From: Mortierella alpina
Taxonomy: Eukaryota; Mortierellomycota; Mortierellomycetes; Mortierellales; Mortierellaceae
Length of the DNA: 64,000 nt
Direction: 5' to 3'
NCBI GenBank assembly: GCA_029449245.1
Contig: JANATF010000011.1
Coordinates: 682,001-746,000 of the forward strand
The notes under the pieces are model-generated. The model had not been told where the DNA came from. It did no database searches and saw only the letters and a program-made list of their open reading frames with translations. This document shows, piece after piece, positions 44,001 through 52,548 of the stretch (its first letter is position 1; each line of letters starts with the position of its first letter). The position numbers and the translations under genes are program-made.

Positions 44001-45122
44001 CTAGCAGTGTAAGGACAAAAGCGACATGTTAATCTCGGTTATTATAAGTCGCAAATCATAGTAGCGTTGATCTGAACTTTGCTGAAGTCATTACCTTGTT
44101 GACGGGCCTGGTTTTGTTGTTAGCCTCAAGTTCTTCAACTGGTCGAACCGTTGTCGATATGATCTGTATACGTCATTGGTGAGGCTTGGACCATCAAGAA
44201 GGCGCTGCTTATGGTCCCCAAAGACTCTGTGTGCGAGGTGGAAGCGGTGCGGATCGATGGCCTCTCCGGTGGCTGTTGATGCTTTTCGTGAGTACGACGC
44301 CAGCATATCAGCAAGGTCCTCAGAGGGTAGTGTCCTGATTATGTCTGCGTTTCTTGCAAGTCCAAGTTGCTCCACGTTCCGACCATAATCATTCTCGCTG
44401 ATGATCCCGTACAGAAGTAAATGCCGTGAGGTCGGAAAGTCGAGCGCATGGAGCACGTCTGGCTTCAGGTAGAGACCGTATCCACTCTGCCTTGGCATGG
44501 GCCTGAAAACCGCCGTGATGCTGTCGTAGATCAAGAGGTCACTGTCTACAGAGACCGCGACTCTCTGACGGCGACAACCATCGGCACTTGCTTGGTCGGG
44601 CCCCCGAGCAATGCACACGTCTGCTTCCGTCTCACAGAGGCAGACTCTGACGCCACCAGCCTCGAGGCCATCCCGCAGACCCGCCTTGTCCGCTGCTGTG
44701 AGGACAAACATCTTGCTGATGCTGCGGCTAATCACCTCCATCGTCGTGGCACAGGTCCACTTCCCTTGCTCCGACTTCTCCTTCATCTTCGTCAGCTCCT
44801 TGTCCAAGACCACTTGATCAGCCCTCCTCGTGTTGGATCTCTTGGCGGTGGCATAGGCTTTTTCTTCTGCAGGCCCTCCATCCACATGCAACCGCAGAGC
44901 TGCCTCTCCAAACGTGGCCTTTATTTTGTGCGCGAGTCGGTGACCGACGCGATAGGCAGCTCCTGGTTTGTCGTAACTCTCCTCAAACATGGTCTTCAAG
45001 ACCGAGAAAAAACACCCTTGTAGATCCACATCGTAAAAGACGTCCTCCAGAGCCGAGGGTGAGATGGGCTGGGGATCGAGTCCCTTGCTTTTGAGTTTCT
45101 GCCAAAGGCCTGTTACGCCCAT
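41078..45122 (-). CDS. XPG/FEN1-like flap nuclease fused to a Fanzor (TnpB-like) RuvC nuclease
   Basis: Four exons (45122-44095, 44000-42977, 42897-41588 less one, i.e. to 41587, and 41497-41078) join in phase to 1,260 aa. Residues 1-270 are an XPG/FEN1 fold with a full active site: MGVTGLWQKL start, Asp31/33 (FYDVDL), Asp81 (LHVDGG), Glu164 and Glu166 (CETEAD), Asp193 and Asp195 (SVDSDLLIYD), and an H3TH-like ENDYGRNVEQLGLARNADII with Asp245. A very basic linker (about 390-440, KKEVKKKKREGRARVKPK) and Ala/Ser-rich sequence follow. From about 640 the protein is Fanzor-like: RuvC-I Asp945 in VLGADPGEINALVV, Glu1134 in CHEYFTSAKCP, zinc ribbon Cys1141/1146/1161/1164, and RuvC-III Asp1171 in FDRDAVGSENI. 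The Fanzor part has no Met near its own start, which argues against two separate genes. Known family role: RNA-guided DNA cleavage for Fanzor, 5'-flap cutting for FEN1. Joint action is inference. Confidence 0.82.
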
Positions 45123-45370
45123 ATTGGTAGCGGTGATCCTCCTGGGATGGTTGAAGACTAGTCGAAGAAGGCGCGATGTGATATAGTGTACTGCTACTGC
45201 TGGGTGAAGGAAAGCAAGGGTTGAGATATGCGAACAAGATGTATGCTGCAACAGAGGATGCGAAGATGGAAATAAACCCCTTGGTGAAGATGAAAAGAGA
45301 TGTAAGGGGCCAGGCTGACAGAGGGCCGTGGCGCCGAAGAGGACTTTGGGAGGGGAGCTCTGGTCGTCAG

Positions 45371-45490
45371 GCAAAGTACGGTATGCGGAAAGAGAGAGGT
45401 GCTCAAAGAGGAAAAGTACGGTACGCGGAAAGAGAGAGGTGCTTAAAGAGGCAAAGTACGGTACGCGGATAGAGAGAGGTGCTCAAAGAG
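45371..45490. repeat. Three-copy 40-nt tandem repeat upstream of the XPG-Fanzor gene
   Basis: Copies at 45371-45410, 45411-45450 and 45451-45490, differing by a few single bases; core GTACGGTA(C/T)GCGG then AGAGAGAGGTGCT(C/T)AAAGAG. It lies 250-370 nt upstream of the start codon, in the promoter or 5' UTR. A partial unit may precede it. Confidence 0.85.
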
Positions 45491-46189
45491 ACAGCGCGTG
45501 GAGTTCTGGTCAAGAAGAGAGGTTGGCGATAGAGTCTAAAAAATTACTTGGATATACTGCCGATCACTTGGGAGGCAAGCCACCCCTGGCTTCTGTTCCG
45601 TGGACACAGCCTCAAAGCCTACCGTTGCCCTCAACCTCATCCATCATACTCCTCTCATTGCCGTCTGGATACCCTCGCTCTCATAATATGCATGCTCAAA
45701 AAGTCGACGCTGCACCGAAGATCTGTTGTTACGAGTCTCCACGGCGACCTTGATCATGGTCTACCACAGTCTTCCTCGGTTCGCTTCGTCAGGACATGTC
45801 ATATCTGTCAATGCCATCACTACAAGAACTGTAGGGTAGGTTTCTTTTTTCTTTTTATATTGACGCTAGATCCCTGCCAGACGTACAGGAAAACTGCAAG
45901 GTACTAGGCTGAGAGCCTTCTGTACTTCTTTGGTGGATTCTGTTACTGCTGGGGCATCGTGTTTAGAGAACACGTGCGATAGATGTTAGTTGAATAGATC
46001 CCACTCAAAATAAACGCATCCGTTTAAATATGGACAGCAGTAATGCCAACGCAGCTGCGAAGGAAGCGCAACAGCAATGAATGATACACCTCTTACACCG
46101 ACATTATTGTCAAGTAGCTTTCCCATACCAATCTGACATTTAGTGCCCGTCAAGTTACATGAAGACTAAAGCACTCGTGAGTGATGCGT
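45491..46189. other. Spacer with an unrecognised open frame
   Basis: About 700 bases. A plus-strand frame at 45548-45907 reads CHICQCHHYKNC near its end but has no known domain and no clear start context; I leave it uncalled. Nothing else seen. Confidence 0.35.
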
Positions 46190-46220
46190 GAGTGATGATG
46201 CGTGAGTGATGCGTGAGTGG
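46176..46220. repeat. Short CGTGAGTGATG repeats
   Basis: Four tandem, slightly uneven copies of cgtgagtgatg. They lie at the downstream edge of the Helitron helicase relic and probably mark where it decays. Confidence 0.7.
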
Positions 46221-46713
46221 CTTTCAACTATCCCTATACTGATGAAGACCTTTAACCTCCTTGGTTCTGTGCATCGGAGGGATGCCACATAATGTTTGCC
46301 CGCGACTGATATTGGCTGAGGCAGGCAATATCCCAACGGTACTCGGAAGTCTAGGTTTGGGCGTACCCGCAAAACCAGCAACATATATGCTCGACTAATT
46401 GCTGGATCCCTGATCTACAGGCTACCCTAACGTTGGTGAAGAACTTCAGCCAAGTTACGGCCTCTCAGGTCCTGGCAGATCTCTTTAGACAGGCATTTTC
46501 GATTTGGCTCCTTGAGCCTTGGAGCACCACAAGGAGAGATTGCCGCAAGTCTACGCCAAAAATGACAACTTTGCAGCCAAAAGGACGGCCAAACTTGATC
46601 ATAACCTCGCACAGTGATTTGTCGACGGCCTCAAAGACCTGGCAATGCTGTATTAGGGCATTGTCCCAAAGGATGGCTCTACCCTCGCGAAAGAGAGAAG
46701 CAAGTTCACTTTA
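46190..46713 (-). pseudogene. Helitron Pif1-type helicase relic
   Basis: Two pieces read on the minus strand. About 46713-46481: FREGRAILWDNALIQHCQVF then EAVDKSLCEV, RPFGCKVVIFGVDLRQSLLV and LQGSRSQIENACLKRS, which is the Walker B region and the following GDFRQ segment of Helitron helicases (normally WDEAPM and FGGDFRQ). About 46384-46225: LGYCLPQPISVAGKHYVASL then RCTEPRRLKVFI, the C-terminal YVALSR motif region. The sequence between these motifs in intact helicases is missing, key residues are changed (WDN for WDE) and a stop ends the first piece. It is a dead fragment. Its upstream end stops about 14 bp short of the terminal repeat of the next element. Confidence 0.75.
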
Positions 46714-46726
46714 ACTTTTGATTAAT

Positions 46727-46751
46727 TATTATTGTGCCTTTCAATAAAAAG
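46727..46751 (+). repeat. Left terminal inverted repeat of the Fanzor-like element
   Basis: TATTATTGTGCCTTTCA plus A-rich extension; pairs with 52439-52463. Confidence 0.8.
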
Positions 46752-47131
46752 TGCTTCCATAAAAATTATTTACTAGCGCTACGAGCGCTATTCGCTTGAA
46801 ATTCACGAGCGACTGGCCAAGCGAGCGTTGCTCCTCTCATCGGCGCACTAGCATTCCATAAGGAACTATCGCAAACTACTAGAGCGGCTTGCCCGATCTA
46901 TAACAGTGCGCGCAAGTAGGACTTTGCTGTGTGTCGCGTATCTGTTCGGAGCGACTCATGAAACTCCTATGATATTTGCCTTACGTTTTCATCAGACAAA
47001 ATTTTCTGATGAAAGCCTGTGCTTAGCCCAGCGTAGCCTTTTTCCTCTTGGCTTTCTACTTTCATTCACTTTCTCGCTGCCTACTCAACTTCAAACCGGC
47101 TTTATTCGTTTCTGCCAACTTACTGATCCAC
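46752..47131 (+). promoter_or_regulatory. 5' region of the Fanzor-like gene inside the element
   Basis: 380 bases between the left terminal repeat and the start codon. It contains GAGCGCT-type short inverted repeats near 46778-46792 and a long open frame in phase with the gene from 47048. An alternative upstream start at 47048 (MAFYFHSL) cannot be excluded. Presumed promoter; no TATA box recognised. Confidence 0.4.
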
Positions 47132-50100
47132 ATGGAGACTTTAATGGAAAGCGTTGATGACGATGAACCATGGATAAAGGCGGCTCCAGAGGGCATACAC
47201 GATGACTCTGTGCTATATCAACGAGCCTCCCTTGCACTTCAACATCCCCTCGCAGCATCTCAAAATGAGGATTGCCAGCTCGCCATGAGAAATCTGCTGC
47301 AGTTTGGCCTAGCGACAGAGATGAGTGCGGTGTCTGGCACATCTTCAGAACTGTCCCACTACATTGCCAGCCTTCTCAACTTTTCCTCAATCAACAAACG
47401 GCCTTGCCCACACAACTTCACGTTGAGGATCGGCGATCGTACCTTCAAAATCCCCGAACGAAGCCGATTTTTCTTCCTCCGACTTTCCATCGTCCTCCGC
47501 TGCAATATCTTCATCTTCTCCTCTCGCGCCAAGCCTATCTTGTTCAGCCCAGAAAATGCCACTCGCACAGTTGCCTTCTTCCATGGTATCAGCTCCTACA
47601 CGTCCATCAGCCAGTTCGTTGTCCTTACCGCCTCGAATCATGTGCCTTGTGTCATGGAGGTCCAACAGACGGAGGCATCACAGTACACCAACCCCATCAG
47701 TCCAGCAACCTTCAGAGATGTACCGCGAAGGATTCAGTCAAGAGCCAGGGAAGATGACTCGTGCCTCACCGGTCCCGTATGCAAGCGAGCATTCGCAAGG
47801 GCTTTGTAAGTTGCTGCATGGACAGAGCAATAAATCACATCTGATCAATCTGTATGTTAATATAGTTCTTTTGATGACCGTAGCAACGATTTCATGGAAG
47901 AACAGATTGAGAAAGGAATGGCACCAATCATGAAACGGCAGCGATTCAAAAGAGGCGATTCAAGAGAGTCTAAACTGGCAGAGCTGAAGGACGCAACGCG
48001 CCTAGACCTCGAGTCACACGACCAGGTTCCACGAGGCTCGTACACCAAGGTCATGGATATAGCAAGGAGCAAGTATGGTCTCTCGGGGGGGTACCGGCCG
48101 CACCAGCTAAGGGCCAAGGTCGAATCTCAGATCATACCAATGGACGGTTGGAAAGAGGCGTTGGAGAGGTACGACTCTACCTGGATCAGAGTGGAAAAGC
48201 GGTTAGGGAAGAAGGTTGTACAACCCTCTGCTGCAGCCTCCGACGGGGTCGAGGATGTTCAAAAGGAGTTGCGAACTTGTACAACCACACTCAGCTCTAT
48301 CATACGGCCTGATCTTGGAGCGGAGCAGGAGACCATTCTAAGGCTTCTCTCGGAGGCTCAGGAGAAGGTCACCGACATCATTACGTATCTGGCAATCACA
48401 GCCCAAAAACTGTATCTGCTGGTGAGTGTTGATGCGGTTCTTGCCTTTTGATGTCTATAACCTCGACTATGGGCCATGACCTGATTTATATATATTTTTG
48501 TCGCGAATGATAGCTGGCCGAAGGTCAACTATATGAAGGAATCAACAATGAATCGACAGAATTTGATGTCAGGTCCTTGGTTCCGTCAGAGTTTGAGTGG
48601 GACGAGAGCATCCCTTCCAAAATTAGGGTTGCGCCTCTGCCATTTAATTTGCAAGAATCCCTGGCATCAAAGCAAGGCGACTTAGCCAGGTTTTTTAGTC
48701 AGGACCATATGCAGTTCATATTTGCAAGACTGATGGGGACGCAACAAGCAGGAAGAAACGATCAGGAGGTGGTTGAGGTCGATGCCAATGCGAAGGACCC
48801 TCATGCTCTGTGGGAGAGAGGAGTTCATCTCGTTCAGGCAGCCTCCGACTTGGAGCAAGTCCCTGATCCTCTCCCAGGCATGTCTCACACTATCGTCGAG
48901 GCCATACGAGAGTTCTCAACGGCCCTGGGCAACATGTGGGACGGAAGGATGTACAAGAAGGTTCTTCGATACTTATGCAGAATTGCCCTCCGCCTTCAGC
49001 TCGCCCCGACGATCGACAAAAATGTGAAAGCATGGAAGAAAAAGGCTAAGTTGCGCAAACAGGAGAAGCAACAGAGGCAGGCAAAGAGGGCTGAGCTCAC
49101 GAACAGGCAGTGGAAGACAAGGATCAAAGGTCTTTTCGACGAGCTGGGCGACCAGCGCCGACCGATGACAGCACAGCGCATCAAGGATATCTGCAAGTCG
49201 ATCAGGGATTTAAAAGAGCCAGAACCTTCTCAACAGCGCATCATGAAAATCGAAGTTTGCTTGAACGAGCTCGGCCTGGATTCAAAGACTGGAATCGAAT
49301 CTGACGCAGAGGGTGCCTGGTCTGTGCATCAAGATTTGATGACTAATGACGAAAATGGCCCTGGTAAGAGGCATTGCGATGTGCGAAAAACACGGACAAG
49401 GTGCAACGAGGGATTCTGACTTACATCTTCATGCTTTTTTAGGTGGCGAGGCTTCATCGAATCGACTACGCGCATTGGAATCCGTGCTGATTATGCTCGT
49501 CGAGTCCCCTCACATCGAGAACGATGTTGTTGATAGCAATTGGGTTCAAAAATGCGCGTACAAGGGCCAGCGCTTCACCAGTGATGAGTGCGAGGCAGTA
49601 GCTCGGTTGGCCACGATGCTCCGTCCGTTCACACCCAAAAGGAGGAGCAAGGACGACGGTTATTATGAGGATGCGCAGGCTCATGTCGCCAATTATGCAG
49701 CATTGGTGAGGATCGCGAACACGTTCTTGATGGGTACTGGCTATTCTCAGTTCACTCAGCTTGAATCCCCAACCGTGTCTCCGTCCTCGCTACATGGCCT
49801 TGCTTTGGGCTCAGTGGGTATTTACGAGACATTGTGCGCACGAACCTCTGGTCACTTTGATATCCGGGACATCAACGACGGCATGCTCAGCAATTATACC
49901 GACATCACAACTGTTCCTGGAAACAAAAGAGTGGTATTCGGCTCGTTCTTTGATCTGGAAACAATCGATGCCAAGTGCCACGATCATGGCTTGGTTTTTG
50001 CGAACAGGTAGGCTTGAAGCCCATACGTTATGGTCTACTTGCTCAGTGTTGGAAATCTCTCAAGGTGTGTATTAATGCTAGCACTGTTTTGTAGGGTGGT

Positions 50101-52038
50101 GTTTGTCAATCGCTTCACGGTCCGTCTAGTGGGAGAGCAAGTAAAGCACGGTGGCCACCTAGGAGAAGCTACTCGGACAGGCCACCCCGTAACCAGTCAA
50201 TATGACAAGCGGAAGAAACAGGACGGTCGTAAGACAGCAGCCAGGAAATGGAGGCAGGAATTCATCAACTCCGATTATACCAAAGATGAGGTGGATCGCC
50301 TTGCATTGCAGGCCGCGAGGGAGCTTAGGACCAAGGAGGCAGCGATCAAGCCACTCCGCCAAGAGGTCGAGGTCAGGCAGGCAAGGCAGGATGCCGCTAG
50401 CTGGCGTGTCAAGAAGCAACAGCCAGGAGCCTATGCGGAACTCGTAGCTGCACGACAAAGCCTTAGAGAAAAGCGTACGAGCCTTCTGCAGGAGGACCAG
50501 GATTTGAAGCGGCTCCGCCAGCACTGGTACCGACTCAACAAGATGTCGGAGGCGGCGGGCAAGATGCGTCACAGCAACACTACTGGTTCCAATCAGGATA
50601 CGGCTACAAGTTCTACCCCGTCCATGACCATTCCGACCCCCGAGAGGCCCACGGTAGAAGATTCGTCAAAATTCCTTGATATTAGTCAGCTTCGAGTCCC
50701 GGACGGCCATGTACTAGCCTGGAGCGGCACGGATTATGGCGTTTCTAAGATGAGCGAGACTGTCGCTATGTCCTATGCAGGAATTCAAAACCATCTCAAT
50801 CGCTTTCAGGCTCTATACGGTACGTTCTAAAGGATATTAAGACCAGGGCAGGTCAAGTATAAGATGCTAACAGACCCATGATGTGTATTAGGCATGGATC
50901 ACACACAGGAGCAGACACAGGAGCGAACAGAGGGACAGGCGCAGGGGTTAAAGGACGCAACAAGGAAGGAAATTCGGGAGGCTATCAAGATGCCCAGGTC
51001 GCATAAGATCACAGCACAACAACTGGATAGCATATCTCATACGAGGAAGTTGGTCAAGGATCGCCAGCGTGCCCTAAAAAGGCCAGGCAATGCAGGAGTG
51101 TCCGAGTCTCTCAAGAACATCAGCACACGAGAGGCGTCGCTCAAGAATGCAGCCACCCTGGAGCACGTCGATCGCGCCTTTGCCATCCAAAAGATGAACC
51201 GTCCCATTCTAAGAGAATTCGAGCACAGCCACTCCTTGATCAAGCAGCGCCACAACCAAGAGCTACGGTCCAAGAGAGCTTGGGACGTGGTTGCAGCTGA
51301 GGAGCGTCGTTATGTGCAACAAGTAGGACAAGGTAAATGCAATTGCCAAACCAACTGCTTCCTGGGTAATTTGTCTTGATGGTAGAAAAATTATATAACT
51401 ATATTCTGCTGCATCAACGCTTAGACCAAAGAAGCGGCTCCTCAGCGCCGTCCTCGACGGTCTTGGCCTCCGATGGCTGGTGTGAACGATGCAAATGCCA
51501 CCACGTACCCGTCATTGAACAGAACATGTTTCGTGCCCGTCTGTCATGCCCTCGGGATAACGCCAAGGTGCTGCCGATCACCATCATCGGGGATAAAGGG
51601 ACCGGCGTCGGGAGCCGCATTGGTGGTCATGCGCGCAGAGGTGGAGCCAAGATGCGCAGGAACCACAGGAGATTCTGCACCGTCATCATTCACGATGAGT
51701 TTCGTACGAGTAAGGTTTGTGCGTTCTGTCATGGAACGGTTTCCCTAGCCAGATCAAGGAGGATAAAGGATGGGAACGTCATCATCAGGAATGTGAATGG
51801 GACTATCGAATGCACGAACCCCGAGTGCATATCCTTCCGGTGCGGATATACTATGAGAGCTCGGGATCCACACTCTGCGCTAGCTATTCTGATGTCAGGA
51901 ACGTCAGTCCTTCAGTCGCCGGCAAGACAGCCACTTGAGGTTTTCTTGCGAAACCCCAGCACCAATAACGCCAGACCATCTTCTGGAGCAAGACCCGCCA
52001 CCCACATCCATAAAGATGCAAGGATGGCTCCTCAGTGA
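47132..52038 (+). CDS. Fanzor-like (TnpB-like) RuvC nuclease, 1,474 aa
   Basis: Seven exons join in phase: 47132-47805, 47866-48421, 48514-49363, 49443-50007, 50095-50819, 50892-51332, 51425-52038. The N-terminal 880 residues match nothing I know; they include a Lys/Arg-rich helix (KKAKLRKQEKQQRQAKRAEL) near 680. The C-terminal third has RuvC-I with Asp1095 (WSGTDYGVSKMSETVAMS), long charged helices (an insert typical of TnpB-like proteins), then IIHDEFRTSKVCAFC with Glu1362 and Cys1369/Cys1372, a second Cys pair in ECTNPEC (1400/1405), and RuvC-III Asp1418 in MRARDPHSALAILMSG. A further Cys cluster (WCERCKCHH) lies before it. This is the arrangement of Fanzor/TnpB-like proteins, though divergent, and about twice the usual length. 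Short plus frames in other phases at 47272 and 47556 are open but break at the first intron. Family assignment is likely; RNA-guided activity is inference. Confidence 0.75.
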
Positions 52039-52119
52039 GAGGTTTATGTAAGTCGAATGTCTATGAAAAAAGTCGCGGTTTGAAACCTGTGAACCTTTAA
52101 TCTCAAATTTTGTTTCTGG
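52039..52119 (+). other. 3' flank of the Fanzor-like gene, candidate guide-RNA region
   Basis: 81 bases between the stop codon and the nested MITE, with the palindrome GGTTTGAAACC near 52078-52088. With the last 25 bases of the element it is the only native 3' non-coding sequence left, so a TnpB-style guide RNA, if present, would have to come from here and from the end of the coding region. Confidence 0.25.
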
Positions 52120-52438
52120 TATTATTGTGCCTTGCAAAAATTTTGTCTTGTCGGGGCTTGAATGGCCCGATTAAAATTTCTGAGGGTTCAAATAGTTTTC
52201 GAATCCGCCAGGACCTTTTGTTCAGTGCCGGAGTGTTCGCGCGATTAAAAGGAGAGGAGAGGAGGATAACATCAGTCGACTGCTTTGTCGGAAAAATTCA
52301 CCGACAAAATGGGCGAAGAATGTTATTCTTTGAGCTTGGAATGCCGTTCGATTAATTACTTAAGATTGCTTCAAATAATTTTCTGGCCCAAATAACAATA
52401 ACTTTTGACCGACAAAATTTTTGCAAGGCACAATAATA
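52120..52438. mobile_element. Nested 319-bp MITE
   Basis: Bounded by perfect 28-bp inverted repeats (52120-52147 and 52411-52438) that begin TATTATTGTGCCTTGCAAAA. The first 14 bases equal the ends of the larger element; the rest differ. TA at both edges. No coding capacity. Removing it, with one TA, rejoins the right end of the host element, so it inserted into that element afterwards. Confidence 0.85.
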
Positions 52439-52463
52439 CTTTTTTATGAAAGGCACAATAATA
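52439..52463 (-). repeat. Right terminal inverted repeat of the Fanzor-like element
   Basis: Inverted copy of 46727-46751, ending GGCACAATAATA. Separated from the rest of the element by the nested MITE. Confidence 0.8.
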
Positions 52464-52548
52464 CAAGAAACGTGCTGATCTGCTGTTTTGCTGTACATGA
52501 TCCATCGTTTTCCTCGGACACTCTGTGGGGGGCAGTGAAAGCTCTGGA

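Larger units (their letters stand above)
46727..52463. mobile_element. 5.7-kb TIR element carrying a single Fanzor-like gene
   Basis: The element starts TATTATTGTGCCTTTCAATA at 46727 and ends with the inverted copy at 52463. The outer 17 bases are identical; about 25 bases align with a single-base gap. TA at each edge fits a Tc1/mariner-like TA target duplication. Inside is one intact plus-strand gene (47132-52038) and, near the right end, a nested MITE. No DDE transposase frame was found, so it would need a transposase supplied elsewhere, or move by another route. It lies between a Helitron relic and the 3' end of an F-box gene, 86 bp from its stop. Confidence 0.75.

Noticed and set aside
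44001-45122. XPG nuclease as a separate gene ending at the TAA beside 44095
   Set aside because: The TAA is part of a GTAATG donor, the downstream acceptor keeps phase exactly, and the Fanzor part has no Met for over 100 residues. Kept as the main alternative to test, not as the model.
47272-47933. Alternative plus-strand frames (47272-47757, 47556-47933) over exon 1 of the Fanzor-like gene
   Set aside because: The frame used for exon 1 has better C-ending bias and is the only one that joins exon 2 in phase through the GTAAGT donor at 47806.
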